This document shows positions 1 to 8,585 of a stretch of 64,000 bases of DNA, in pieces. The translations under genes were made by a program, and so were the position numbers. Every line of letters begins with the position of its first letter. The stretch's first letter is position 1. Source of the DNA: Acidobacteriaceae bacterium (GTDB lineage: Bacteria; Acidobacteriota; Terriglobia; Bryobacterales; Bryobacteraceae); NCBI GenBank assembly GCA_019240405.1, contig JAFAYL010000034.1:1-64000 (forward strand), read 5' to 3'. The notes beneath the pieces are model-generated. The model was not told the DNA's origin. It saw nothing but the letters and a program-made list of their open reading frames with translations, and did no database searches.

Positions 1-1
1 G

Positions 2-361
2 CAGTTCGAGCACGAAGAAGACCCCCAGGTCCGCGCCTCGCTCATCGAAGCGCAAGTTTTCCTCACCTATCGAAAAGACCTCAACAACCTGAGCATCCAG
101 GAAGGCCGCCTGCGCAAGCAGCGCGAAAAAGATCAAGCCGAGCTACAGAAGCTGCAACACGAGCGTAAACAGCGCCGCGAGAAGCAGATGACGCAAGCCT
201 GGCAGCTCTATGACCAGGCTCTGAAGGCCGGTGCGGTGTTCGATGCTGCCGAATTTGGGTTCGAATTTTCAACCGAAGAAGTCGCGCGTCACGCCGCCGA
301 GGTGAGCAAGAAGATGGCCATCTATAACCACACCTACTACGACAAAAAACGCGCCGCGTAA
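2..361 (+). CDS. Unknown protein, C-terminal part (5' end outside window)
   Basis: An open frame enters from the left edge and ends at TAA 359-361, giving 119 residues of a C-terminus. The first 60 or so residues are rich in Glu, Lys, Gln and Arg, with a heptad-like run (IQEGRLRKQREKDQAELQKL) suggesting a coiled coil. The tail is less charged and ends NHTYYDKKRAA. Codon use is G+C-rich at third positions, as in the neighbouring genes, which supports it as real. I do not recognise the family. No start can be assigned. Confidence 0.55.
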   Translation, partial: QFEHEEDPQVRASLIEAQVFLTYRKDLNNLSIQEGRLRKQREKDQAELQKLQHERKQRREKQMTQAWQLYDQALKAGAVFDAAEFGFEFSTEEVARHAAEVSKKMAIYNHTYYDKKRAA

Positions 362-586
362 CGTAGGGACCAGGCAGGCCCGGACCGCATGCCTCGCCCG
401 AATGGCAGCGGCGGCTTTCCGCGTCACCGCCTGTATCCAACGAATCCATGACAAATTTCCTGAAAAAAAGATCTTCCTTCAAATCAGCAGCTTAATCGAC
501 TTTTCCTGAGTCGCGCCGGCATCGGGAATCTTACCTCTTAACCAAGACTGGCGCGCGAACATAGCGATCGCTGTCGAGGAGATCTG

Positions 587-1180
587 ATGAAACATCTCAT
601 CTGCGTGACACTGGGGCTGGCGCTTCCACTTGTGCCGGGAACCGCGCAGAGTACATTCCAGGTTACGGGCGCGCGGCTTCCCGTTAGTCTGGCTAAACAG
701 AATTACGGTAAGCTGCCGAAGGGCGTTTCGGCCTACGATCTCAGCATCTGTAATGCGAGGGCGCGGAAGGAGTCGCTATCGAGCGGCGAAGTTTATCAGG
801 CTCTTTCAGAAGCCGACCCTTCGCTTCATCCGGTCGGGCGGCAAGTTGTGCTCAGTTCAATTTTGGAGACCCAAAACTGGAGCGCGGCACGAATTGTGGG
901 CCTCGCTTTAACGGTAGCTGTGGACGCGCTGTCGATCGTGCTTGCGTCGAAGACTGGCGGAAAGATTGCGGCCGCCGCTCTCGGCTCGCTTTCCGTCGAG
1001 CAGATCGCGACGGGCGTTAACCCTGCTCCTTCGCCCAATCAGATCGAAACGCTCGAGACCCAAGCACTGGAACCAGCTCTTGTGCTGGATGGAGGCTCCT
1101 GTGTTGAGCGTACGGTGTTTGCCGCGAGTGCAGATTCGAAAGCCGCAAAGGCTGAAAGTTTGAGTTTCCACGTTCGCTAA
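587..1180 (+). CDS. Exported hypothetical protein
   Basis: 197 residues. The N-terminus MKHLICVTLGLALPLVPGTAQS is a typical Sec signal peptide (short basic n-region, Leu-rich core, cleavage likely after TAQ). A Shine-Dalgarno GAGGAG lies at 576-581, five bases before the ATG, which fixes the start. The mature part has an Ala/Leu/Val-rich segment around residues 104-135 that could be a second hydrophobic helix, and two Cys residues (near positions 55 and 173) that could form a disulfide. I recognise no family or active-site motif. It stands alone, with a strong hairpin behind it. Confidence 0.7.
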   Translation: MKHLICVTLGLALPLVPGTAQSTFQVTGARLPVSLAKQNYGKLPKGVSAYDLSICNARARKESLSSGEVYQALSEADPSLHPVGRQVVLSSILETQNWSAARIVGLALTVAVDALSIVLASKTGGKIAAAALGSLSVEQIATGVNPAPSPNQIETLETQALEPALVLDGGSCVERTVFAASADSKAAKAESLSFHVR

Positions 1181-1216
1181 ATCGGCATCTCCCACGCGTG
1201 CGGGCACACGCGCATG

Positions 1217-1245
1217 GGGGTGGCGGCGCGGCGATCCGCCATCCC
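1217..1245 (+). terminator. Strong GC hairpin after the exported hypothetical gene
   Basis: Arms 1217-1226 and 1236-1245 pair over ten base pairs (one G-T pair) around a nine-base loop, 36 bases after the stop of the upstream gene. There is no T-run behind it, so it is not a classical intrinsic terminator. It could still act as a transcript 3' end or an mRNA stabiliser. The rest of the 240-base gap up to the aminotransferase shows nothing else. Confidence 0.35.
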
Positions 1246-1422
1246 TCGGTTGAGAGCTGATGACGAACGGGCGTGGAAAATGCGCCGGTAGCTAACGGCG
1301 CTATTCGGGGGCGCATTGCTTTTGGTGGACAGGGCGATGCGTCCCGGAATTTTAAATTCGCAGAGGAAAAGCCTCCCAATCTACTCCTTGCGAACCCAGG
1401 GCAGCCGTGACAGAGTAGCTGT

Positions 1423-2598
1423 TTGTATACCTACTCCCAACGGTTGTCCTGGTCTTTTACCGCGAACCGGTTCAGCAGACTGATTGCTGACAAGCGCAAG
1501 TCCGGTATCTCCCTGCTTGATCTGACTATCTCGAACCCCACGACAGTTTTGGCTGGTTATCCGCATTTCGCGATCAGCCGCATCTACGCTGGGCTAAACG
1601 ATTTTACCTTTCGGCCCGATCCGCTCGGGAGGCTTGAAAGCCGGCTCGCGATTGTCGAGTTCTACAAGCGGCGCGCCATTTCGATTTCACCGGAACAGAT
1701 TCTATTCACGGGAAGCACAAGCGAAGCGTATTCGTTTTTGTTCAAGCTGCTTCTGAATCCCGGCGAAGAAGTTCTCGTGCCGGCTCCTTCGTATCCCCTC
1801 TTTGAATATCTGGCCGCTCTCGATTCAGTCAGGATCGTGCCTTACCGCCTGGTTTACGACGGGAACTGGTTCATCGACTTCATGGATGTGGCGCGGCAAA
1901 TCTCTTCGCGAACACGCGCCATCGTCGTCGTGAATCCGAACAATCCCACCGGATCTGTTTTGAAAACCTCCGAGGCGGATCGGCTATTCGATTTGGCCCT
2001 CCAGCACCGTCTGCCAATCATCTCGGATGAAGTTTTCATGGATTATGCGCTCGACGAAACCGCGGGTGCGGTGAAGACCTTCATCGGGCACGATGCTGTC
2101 CTGAGCTTTTCGCTAAATGGATTATCTAAATCGGCCGGCATGCCGCAAATGAAGCTGGCCTGGATTGCAATTAACGGCCCGGAGCAGGATCGGGAAATCG
2201 CCCGCCACGCTCTGGAACTGATTATCGACACGTATCTCTCTGTGGGAACTCCAGTTGAAGCGGCTTTGCCTGGCCTGCTCGAGATCGGAGAAGTCATTCA
2301 ACAAGAAATCCGAGCGCGTATTGCGCAGAACTGGAAAATCGCAAACGAGATTTTGAACAATAGCCCGGCCAAGTGCCTTCATGCGGAAGGGGGTTGGTCT
2401 GGAATCATCCAGCTTCCAAGAACGTTTTCAGAAGAACAGTGGATCACGAGGCTTGTCGAAGAGCAAGCGGTCATAGTGCAGCCGGGATACTTTTTCGATA
2501 TGCCGTCCGAAGCGTACGTCGTCGTGAACCTAATCACGCGAACGGAAGAATTTGTTGATGGCTTGCGCAGAATTCGGCAACTGCTTACTCGAGACTGA
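1423..2598 (+). CDS. Class I/II PLP-dependent aminotransferase
   Basis: 391 residues, fold-type I aminotransferase. Visible hallmarks are the N-terminal LTISNPTT stretch, the phosphate-cup region FTGSTSEAYSFLFK, the NPNNPTG motif (about residues 168-174), SDEVFMDY (Asp binding the PLP pyridine nitrogen) and SLNGLSKSAGMPQMKLAW holding the Schiff-base Lys. The start is a TTG; a stop lies in frame 15 bases upstream and no nearby ATG would keep the conserved N-terminal YSQRLSWSFTANR segment. The substrate cannot be read from sequence. Related proteins are loosely annotated as alanine or aspartate transaminases. It ends 14 bases inside the convergent next gene. Confidence 0.85.
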   Translation: MYTYSQRLSWSFTANRFSRLIADKRKSGISLLDLTISNPTTVLAGYPHFAISRIYAGLNDFTFRPDPLGRLESRLAIVEFYKRRAISISPEQILFTGSTSEAYSFLFKLLLNPGEEVLVPAPSYPLFEYLAALDSVRIVPYRLVYDGNWFIDFMDVARQISSRTRAIVVVNPNNPTGSVLKTSEADRLFDLALQHRLPIISDEVFMDYALDETAGAVKTFIGHDAVLSFSLNGLSKSAGMPQMKLAWIAINGPEQDREIARHALELIIDTYLSVGTPVEAALPGLLEIGEVIQQEIRARIAQNWKIANEILNNSPAKCLHAEGGWSGIIQLPRTFSEEQWITRLVEEQAVIVQPGYFFDMPSEAYVVVNLITRTEEFVDGLRRIRQLLTRD

Positions 2599-3454
2599 AA
2601 GGTTCTCTCATCTGATAAAACTGATTTCCGATGAGATCGCGAATTGTCAAAAGAATAATGTACTCGCCCCGGGCCGAATCGCCGGAGGTGGTCAAGTTGA
2701 AATTTGCAGGAACAAATTGCGCGGGGTAGAACGTACTCGCAGCGAGCTCGCCGGTTTGCGGTTGTGGAAGAAACGGCTTTCCGTCGGGCCGCAGCACGGT
2801 CACGGTGTAAGCGAGACGATACTGATTTTGCGGACCCAGCTTGTACCCGATGACTTCGAAACTGATGTGGACGGTGTCGCCTGGCCGATAAGCGGCCACG
2901 TCGAGAGCGTGGCGGTCATTCTCCTGGCGTAGAAAACGGAAATTCTGAACCGCGACCTTATCCACAAGCTGGACCACCGTTCCGCCAATTCGAAACGGAA
3001 CGTCTTTCGCAGCCTCTGTTCCACTAAAGAGATCTTTCGCGACAACGTGAATCCGGAACTCGCCGGCTGCAACATAAGAAGGGATTAGAAAAGAACAGCG
3101 CCGCATGGGCATCCAATTCTTGTCCTCAGGATTGACCTCAACTTCAATTGTGCCCGAGGTTGGTGAGGCAAGTGCGATACCTTTCGAATCCTGGGGCGTC
3201 ACTTCGTAGCCGAGCGAGATTCGCTCGACCGCGCCACGGTCTTCGGATTTTACAGTGAACCCGGCAATTTTGAACGTGGAGTAAACAAACTCACCAGGCA
3301 AGAATTGATAATCTGAAGGCACGAAGGGCGCGTCTTCTGAATCTTGCACTCCCGCTTCGATAATGGCTAGCGAACGATCCACCGCGGACGCGCTTTCGGG
3401 CAGCCAAGCCAGAGTAATTAAGAGAGCGGAAATCAGTGCAGATGACTTCGGCAT
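2585..3454 (-). CDS. Exported protein with two tandem Ig-like repeats
   Basis: 289 residues with a signal peptide ([24 protein letters not shown]). The mature protein is a visible internal duplication. Repeat one contains [24 protein letters not shown] and [15 protein letters not shown]. Repeat two contains [24 protein letters not shown] and [15 protein letters not shown]. The alternating hydrophobic pattern suggests two beta-sandwich (immunoglobulin-like) domains of about 115 residues. No catalytic residues are evident. A periplasmic or surface binding or structural role is inference. Its start lies only ten bases from the probable GTG of the divergent coaA, so the two promoters must overlap the coding regions. 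Confidence 0.75.
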   Translation of the reverse strand: MPKSSALISALLITLAWLPESASAVDRSLAIIEAGVQDSEDAPFVPSDYQFLPGEFVYSTFKIAGFTVKSEDRGAVERISLGYEVTPQDSKGIALASPTSGTIEVEVNPEDKNWMPMRRCSFLIPSYVAAGEFRIHVVAKDLFSGTEAAKDVPFRIGGTVVQLVDKVAVQNFRFLRQENDRHALDVAAYRPGDTVHISFEVIGYKLGPQNQYRLAYTVTVLRPDGKPFLPQPQTGELAASTFYPAQFVPANFNLTTSGDSARGEYIILLTIRDLIGNQFYQMREPFSLE

Positions 3455-3464
3455 TGACGGACAA

Positions 3465-4430
3465 GTGCGTCCCTCTTCGGAGAGTAGCAGTTCGCCGGTA
3501 TCGATTGGGCGCTATATCGATTTCAGCCGCGAACAATGGAAAGCGCTGCGCGCCAACACGCCGCTGCTGGTGAATGAGGACGAGCTCGCATCTCTTCGCG
3601 GCATTAACGAGCAGGTTTCATTGCGCGAAGTCGAGGAAATCTATGTGCCTCTTTCGCGGCTGCTGAATTTGCATGTCGAAGCGGTTCAGCATCTCTATCG
3701 CGCCAGACGCGAGTTCATGGGTGCGCCCATGCCCCCCAAAGTGCCGTATGTGATCGGTATTGCGGGAAGCGTCGCGGTTGGCAAAAGCACGTTTTCGCGC
3801 GTGCTTCAGGCTTCACTTGCCCGGTGGGACGATCATCCCCGCGTTGATCTGGTCACCACAGACGGCTTCTTATACCGAAACAAGGTTCTCGAAGAGCGCG
3901 GTCTGATGAAGCGAAAGGGCTTTCCTGAAAGCTACGATCAGCGGCGCCTCCTCCGGTTTTTGGCGGACATTAAGGCCGGCGTTCCGGTCGTGTCCGCGCC
4001 TGTGTATTCTCACCTTCACTACGACATTGTTCGCGATGCGGTGCAGGAAGTGAGGCAGCCCGACATCATGATCCTTGAAGGATTGAATGTGCTTCAGTCT
4101 CCGGAAGGGCGCGGCGCATCGAAGGTATTCGTCTCCGATTTCTTCGATTTTTCGATTTATCTCCACGCAGAGGAGTGGGTCATCGAAGAATGGTATGTGG
4201 AGCGATTCTTGCGCCTTTGCGAAACGGTCTTTCGCGACGAAGAATCGTATTTTCACCGCTATGCTCAATTGACTGAAGCAGAGGCAATCAGCACAGCGCG
4301 TGGGATTTGGACGGAGATCAACTTAGTAAACTTGCACGAAAACATCGGTCCCACGCGCGAGCGAGCGCATCTCATTCTCGAAAAGCGCGAAGATCACCTG
4401 GTGGAAAAGGTGAGGCTCCGGCGAGTGTGA
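3465..4430 (+). CDS. coaA: Type I pantothenate kinase
   Basis: ATP-dependent phosphorylation of pantothenate, first step of coenzyme A synthesis, cytoplasmic. The Walker [10 protein letters not shown], the segment [40 protein letters not shown] and the C-terminal [12 protein letters not shown] follow the CoaA family closely. The frame is open from ATG 3363, which would put 92 bases inside the divergent exported gene and add 34 residues with no CoaA counterpart. GTG 3465 gives 321 residues, close to the usual length of about 316, so I prefer it. No good Shine-Dalgarno sequence is visible, so the start is uncertain by some tens of bases. Confidence 0.93.
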   Translation: MRPSSESSSSPVSIGRYIDFSREQWKALRANTPLLVNEDELASLRGINEQVSLREVEEIYVPLSRLLNLHVEAVQHLYRARREFMGAPMPPKVPYVIGIAGSVAVGKSTFSRVLQASLARWDDHPRVDLVTTDGFLYRNKVLEERGLMKRKGFPESYDQRRLLRFLADIKAGVPVVSAPVYSHLHYDIVRDAVQEVRQPDIMILEGLNVLQSPEGRGASKVFVSDFFDFSIYLHAEEWVIEEWYVERFLRLCETVFRDEESYFHRYAQLTEAEAISTARGIWTEINLVNLHENIGPTRERAHLILEKREDHLVEKVRLRRV

Positions 4431-4484
4431 GACCGAAGACCCATCCGCTTTCGCGATCGGGCAGCTTTACGTTTTTGTGAAATT

Positions 4485-4560
4485 TGGTGGACCTGAAGGG
4501 ATTCGAACCCTTGACCTCTTCCATGCCATGGAAGCGCGCTCCCAACTGCGCCACAGGCCC
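4485..4560 (-). tRNA. tRNA-Ala(GGC)
   Basis: 76 bases read on the minus strand, CCA encoded. The acceptor stem GGGCCTG/CAGGTCC carries the G3-U70 wobble pair that identifies alanine tRNAs. The anticodon stem CTTCC/GGAAG closes the loop ATGGCAT with anticodon GGC, and the T-arm contains GGTTCGAATCC. A -10-like TATTCT lies at 4583-4588 on the same strand, 22 bases upstream. Confidence 0.96.
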
Positions 4561-4650
4561 ACGACTGGGAGGTAACGCCATGAGAATATCACATCGCGCC
4601 GTACCGGGACGGCGAATCCAAAGTACTAGTAACTTTTTTTGTCTAGGGCA

Positions 4651-4679
4651 TTGACTCCCTTCCCAATCAAGCGCACAAT
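4651..4679 (+). promoter_or_regulatory. Candidate sigma-70-type promoter for the small HisKA-like gene
   Basis: TTGACT (4651-4656) and CACAAT (4674-4679) are separated by 17 bases. They would start transcription about 45 bases before the ATG at 4733. The match to consensus is five of six and four of six. The remaining part of this gap, 4561-4650, holds upstream sequence of the tRNA and nothing else I can name. Confidence 0.45.
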
Positions 4680-4732
4680 CAAACGGTTGGAAACAATCCG
4701 CACAATTCAGTGTCAGTCTATGTAAGGGTTGA

Positions 4733-5026
4733 ATGGAACAGCAACTCTCTCACAAAGTGTGTTTCTCTTCGCAAGACGGTTCCGTCGCGGGGAGTAACGT
4801 TAAGCCGTGTCAGCCGGTTCCGAAAACTCCATCCATGGAGGATTTAGTACACGAACTCCGTCAGCCGTTAGGCGTGATCGAGTCGCTCGCATACTATCTG
4901 CAACTGATCTCACCCGATGAGAAGATGTCTGCGCACTTACAGCACATTCAAGCCATGGTGCTGCAAGCCAATCGCATTCTTGAGCAAGCATCTCCGCTAC
5001 GACAGGCGGCGTCCGCTTCTAACTAG
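4733..5026 (+). CDS. Small orphan protein resembling a histidine-kinase dimerisation (HisKA) domain
   Basis: 97 residues. Residues 36-60 contain VHELRQPLGVIESLAYYLQL, which matches the H-box of the HisKA dimerisation/phosphoacceptor domain (His followed by E-L-R-x-P-L). A second amphipathic helix follows (MSAHLQHIQAMVLQANRILEQ), as expected for a two-helix hairpin. There is no ATPase domain (no N, G1 or G2 box) in the protein or beside it, and no receiver partner. It may act as a stand-alone phosphotransfer or decoy dimerisation module; that is inference. A promoter-like sequence precedes it, and an intrinsic terminator follows inside the convergent lpxD. Confidence 0.75.
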   Translation: MEQQLSHKVCFSSQDGSVAGSNVKPCQPVPKTPSMEDLVHELRQPLGVIESLAYYLQLISPDEKMSAHLQHIQAMVLQANRILEQASPLRQAASASN

Positions 5027-5029
5027 CAA

Positions 5030-6082
5030 TCATTCTTCCGGCAACTGCCGGCGGTTTTTTAGACCATCTAATTCTTGTTTGAGCTGCCGCAGCTCCTCGC
5101 GCATCTCCGGCAGCTTCGTAACGTTCGCCAAATTATTCAAGTGTTGACGAAGAGGGCGAGCTGGTATTCCCCAAACCGGCTCGCCCGCGCGAATTTTCTG
5201 CGAGGGAAGGATGCCGCTCTTTCCACCGACAATGGCCTTCGGCTCGATCTTCGCGTTCTCGCCGACTCCAGCTTGGCCGCCGATCACCGCGTAATCGCCG
5301 ACAACCACGCCGCCCGAAAATCCAGTCTGTGCAGCCACAACCACATGCTTGCCGATGCTGCAATTGTGAGCGACGTGAACCATATTATCCAGCTTGGCGC
5401 CTTCGCCAATGCGCGTTGCGCCGAGCGCCGCCCGGTCGATACAACAATTGGCGCCGATCTCGACGTCATCTCCTATTTCAACCGTGCCAATCTGCGGAAA
5501 CTTCTCGTACCGTTCGCCCTCCAATGTGAATCCAAATCCATCAGCCGCGAGAACCGCGCCCGAATGAATGATCACGCGCGATCCGATCTGGACGTTTTCG
5601 TAAACCGTCACGTTCGCATGTAAAATTGTGCGCTCACCGACAGTCACGCGATCGCCTATGACGCAACCATTTCCAATCACGCATCCCGGGGCGATTCGCG
5701 CGTGCTCGCCGATACTGACGTACGCGCCGATAAAACAGTCGCTCGCGACGCTCGCTGTTAATGCGACATTAGCTGTAGGGTGAATTGCCGGTTCAGGCCT
5801 TGTCTTTGGAAATAGCGCGCCGACGGCTCTGGAGAAAGCAGCGCGGGGGTTGTCTGCGCGAATCAGCGCCCAAGGCCCGTGTGCTTCAAAAGAATGCGGG
5901 ACGAGCAAACAACCCGCTCGCGAGGAGCATGCCGCGCGCACGGCTTTTTGATTTCCCACGAACGACAGTTCGGTAGCCGAGGCATCTTCGAGTGCGCTCG
6001 CGCCTGTAATCAGAAGCTCGGTATTTCCTTTCGCTTGACCTCCACAAATATCGGCCAACTGAGCGACTGTTAGGTGAGGCAT
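5030..6082 (-). CDS. lpxD: UDP-3-O-acylglucosamine N-acyltransferase
   Basis: 350 residues; adds the N-linked acyl chain to UDP-3-O-acylglucosamine, third step of lipid A synthesis. The N-terminal uridine-binding domain (about 1-100, starting LTVAQLADICGG) precedes a left-handed beta-helix of hexapeptide repeats (about 105-310, e.g. IGAYVSIGEHARI). The catalytic His sits in DNMVHVAHNCSIG. The C-terminal helix (LKQELDGLKNR) is the usual trimeric tail. It is divergent from lpxA with a 14-base gap, instead of the common lpxD-fabZ-lpxA order. Confidence 0.95.
   Translation of the reverse strand: MPHLTVAQLADICGGQAKGNTELLITGASALEDASATELSFVGNQKAVRAACSSRAGCLLVPHSFEAHGPWALIRADNPRAAFSRAVGALFPKTRPEPAIHPTANVALTASVASDCFIGAYVSIGEHARIAPGCVIGNGCVIGDRVTVGERTILHANVTVYENVQIGSRVIIHSGAVLAADGFGFTLEGERYEKFPQIGTVEIGDDVEIGANCCIDRAALGATRIGEGAKLDNMVHVAHNCSIGKHVVVAAQTGFSGGVVVGDYAVIGGQAGVGENAKIEPKAIVGGKSGILPSQKIRAGEPVWGIPARPLRQHLNNLANVTKLPEMREELRQLKQELDGLKNRRQLPEE
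5038..5060 (+). terminator. Intrinsic terminator of the HisKA-like gene, inside lpxD
   Basis: The hairpin CCGGC-AACT-GCCGG (5038-5051) is followed, after three bases, by six T residues (5055-5060). It starts 11 bases after the stop of the upstream gene. The same bases encode the C-terminal residues of lpxD on the other strand. Confidence 0.6.
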
Positions 6083-6096
6083 GTCACATACTTAGC

Positions 6097-6912
6097 ATGA
6101 TGACTGTAGACGCGCCCGTCGAGGTCGCATCCACCGCTCGCGTGCATCCCGATGCCGTAATTGGGCCCGGTACAAGAATCGGAGAGTTCTGCGTAGTGGA
6201 GCAGGACGTAATCATTGGCGCTCAGTGCATTCTTGAACCGTACGTGTACGTGAAGCGATGGACAACGATAGGAGACGCGAACGAAATCTCGGCAGGGGCA
6301 GTCTTAGGGTCGGATCCACTGGACAAGAGTTTCTCGGGCGAGCGAAGCTATTTGCGGATCGGCGGTCGCAACAAGATACGCGAGCACTTCACCATCTCGC
6401 GAGGAACGGAGCCGGAATCGGAAACGCGAATCGGTAACGGCAATTACATCATGACGTCGGGTCACATCGCGCATAATTGCATTCTCGGAGACGAAATCGT
6501 CATTGCGAGCTGCGCGCTCATAGCAGGTTATGTGGAAATCGAAAATCAGGCATTCATTTCTGGAGGAGTAGTAGTCCACCAGTTCTCGCGCGTCGGTAGC
6601 CTCGCGATGGTCGGCGGAAATACTCGCGTCAATAGCGATCTCCCGCCTTACTTTCTGTATTCAGATTTCAACGTAGCGGCAAAAGGCCTGAATCTCGTGG
6701 GGTTGAAGCGGGCGGATTTTTCTGCTGAAGAAATCAGGCGCCTCAAAGTCGCGTACAGATTGCTCTATCGAACCGGACTCAAAACCGAGGAAGCACTTTC
6801 ACGAATCGAAGCGGAGATGCCTTCGCCGCACACTCTTCATCTGGTCAATTTCGTGCGGCAGAGTAAACGTGGAATCTGCCGTGAGAACAGGCGCGGGCAA
6901 GCAGAAGAGTGA
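6097..6912 (+). CDS. lpxA: UDP-N-acetylglucosamine acyltransferase
   Basis: 271 residues; first step of lipid A synthesis. Hexapeptide-repeat beta-helix from residue 10 to about 190 (VHPDAVIGPGTRIGEF), catalytic His in IMTSGHIAHNCILGDE, then the typical helical C-terminal part containing GLNLVGLKRADFS and VAYRLLYR. Two ATGs are possible (6097, 6100). No Shine-Dalgarno is visible; a CATACT box sits just five bases before the ATG, so a leaderless or nearly leaderless message is possible. The last ten residues are basic and look poorly conserved. Confidence 0.95.
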   Translation: MMTVDAPVEVASTARVHPDAVIGPGTRIGEFCVVEQDVIIGAQCILEPYVYVKRWTTIGDANEISAGAVLGSDPLDKSFSGERSYLRIGGRNKIREHFTISRGTEPESETRIGNGNYIMTSGHIAHNCILGDEIVIASCALIAGYVEIENQAFISGGVVVHQFSRVGSLAMVGGNTRVNSDLPPYFLYSDFNVAAKGLNLVGLKRADFSAEEIRRLKVAYRLLYRTGLKTEEALSRIEAEMPSPHTLHLVNFVRQSKRGICRENRRGQAEE

Positions 6913-6932
6913 GTATTCTTCGTGATTCGGTG

Positions 6933-8504
6933 CTATTGGGCCGTTGCAGCGCGCGCAATCTGAAGGTGGCTTAGAGAATTGGCGTATTGAGACACGCCCT
7001 TGTACAAGGCCTCGGCAATCTTTTCGCGTTGATCGCCCTTGTTCAGCAGCTTTTCGTCGTGCGGATTGGAGACAAAACCGATTTCCGTAAGAATAGACGG
7101 CATCGTCGCGCCTATCAGAACGACGAAGGGAGCCTGGCGCACACCTCGATCTCGGGAACGGTTATTCATCTTTACCGATGCTCCCCAAAGCGAGCTCTGC
7201 ACGTTTTGCGCGAACTCACGGGATTCTTCCGCTTTTGTCTTTAGCACCGCTTTGTGCAACAGATCATTGAGATCAGAGATTGAGCTGACCGAAGTCGCGT
7301 TTTCGCGAGTGGCAAGTTCCAAACCGCTTTGATCGGTCGTGAGATTGAAGTAGTAAGTCTCGACGCCGGTCGCGCTTGTTTCGGGCGAAGAATTGGCATG
7401 AATCGAAATGAAAAGGTCCGCCTTTTCGGTGTTAGCGATCTTGGTGCGGTCTTCAAGAGGAATGAACACGTCTTCCGAGCGGGTGAACACAACCGCTGCT
7501 CCGAGCTGTTGATTGATCAGCCGCCCAAGCCGCAGAGCAACGTCGAGCACAAGATCTTTTTCCATAAGTCCGTGAGGTCCGATGGTTCCTGTGTCGTGCC
7601 CGCCGTGCCCGGGATCGATGACGACTTTGCCGAGCTTCAATCCGAACACGCGCACTAGGGATCGATCTCCGGTGCTATCTCTTTTCGCCGCATAAGCGAT
7701 TCCAGCGGATTGATTCAGGGTGGGAGATCTAGGCGACGGGGAGGAGCTCACGGGTAACGCTGCGGGCTGTGGCGGAGAAGTGACCGCGGCGGGAGAAGGC
7801 GGCCGGCTATGATCGGTTTTCGAGTTTATGACGCTACTCACGCCAGGGACGGGAGAATCTGTCCGCGGAGCGACGGAGATCTGAGGCGGGGGCGCTACCT
7901 CGGCTGTTTTAGGCGCTGCCACAACCAATCCCTCCAGCGGGGGCTTACTCGCCTCGGCACGCGGCGGTGTCGCCGAGTCCGATGTCGTATTTCCACCTAC
8001 GCTGTCGCTTGGAGAGATCTCCAGCTTCCTTACGCCGCCGGCGCTGCGAGCGACAGAAGCCGTCCGAAGAACCATATCTTTAGGGCGAAGTTCGATGATC
8101 AGCCGGTCGGGATTTACCAGTTGCGATGAAACGACGTCAACTGGCCCGACTAAATCAAAGACGATCCGTGTCCTGCCTGGACTGACTTCCGCGACCCGAA
8201 TTTGCTTCAGGCGCTGGTCCTTCACTTCAATCGTCTCTAACCCGCGATGGCGCGACGGTGACGGCCTTAAACCCGTCAAGTCGAAATATAGGCGCGCAGG
8301 ATTGTCAATTTGATCGGAGGTTATTTTGTAATCGCCCTGCGTTTGAATGGCGATGCGGGTGACGTCCCCGAACGACCAGTAGCGAATCGCCTCAACCCGC
8401 GATGCGTGAGTTTGGGCGTCTAGGACTGCCGCACAGACCAGAATCATCGTCGCGGAGGGGGCGGCTAGCATACGACAAAAGCTGCAAGCTTTGTTTGTTT
8501 GCAT
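6933..8504 (-). CDS. N-acetylmuramoyl-L-alanine amidase with AMIN domain
   Basis: 523 residues, exported (hydrophobic stretch MILVCAAVLDAQ at 19-30; the start may be the second Met at residue 12). Residues about 38-130 form an AMIN domain, which binds cell wall or septum. A Pro/Ser/Thr-rich linker spans about 150-285. The C-terminus is a zinc amidase of the Amidase_3 family, with VVIDPGHGGHDTG, the Glu of GLMEKDLVL, SIHANSS and LTEIGFVSNPHDE. It should cleave the bond between MurNAc and the stem peptide during cell separation (AmiC-like). It converges on lpxA with a 20-base gap. Confidence 0.93.
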   Translation of the reverse strand: MQTNKACSFCRMLAAPSATMILVCAAVLDAQTHASRVEAIRYWSFGDVTRIAIQTQGDYKITSDQIDNPARLYFDLTGLRPSPSRHRGLETIEVKDQRLKQIRVAEVSPGRTRIVFDLVGPVDVVSSQLVNPDRLIIELRPKDMVLRTASVARSAGGVRKLEISPSDSVGGNTTSDSATPPRAEASKPPLEGLVVAAPKTAEVAPPPQISVAPRTDSPVPGVSSVINSKTDHSRPPSPAAVTSPPQPAALPVSSSPSPRSPTLNQSAGIAYAAKRDSTGDRSLVRVFGLKLGKVVIDPGHGGHDTGTIGPHGLMEKDLVLDVALRLGRLINQQLGAAVVFTRSEDVFIPLEDRTKIANTEKADLFISIHANSSPETSATGVETYYFNLTTDQSGLELATRENATSVSSISDLNDLLHKAVLKTKAEESREFAQNVQSSLWGASVKMNNRSRDRGVRQAPFVVLIGATMPSILTEIGFVSNPHDEKLLNKGDQREKIAEALYKGVSQYANSLSHLQIARAATAQ

Positions 8505-8585
8505 TATAGCTGGAAAAGGCGGGGTCGAATGTTATTATTTTTTCATCCGAGCATGAAGGTGGCGCAGAGCCGATAGGCGAACACC

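Noticed and set aside
1017-1379. 120-residue minus-strand frame opposite the exported hypothetical gene and the gap behind it
   Set aside because: It has no ribosome site, Arg/Pro/Cys-rich composition typical of antisense frames, and half of it is the complement of a well-supported gene.
4431-4484. Hairpin terminator for the tRNA-Ala gene
   Set aside because: Only short, mismatched stems can be drawn, and there is no T-run next to them.
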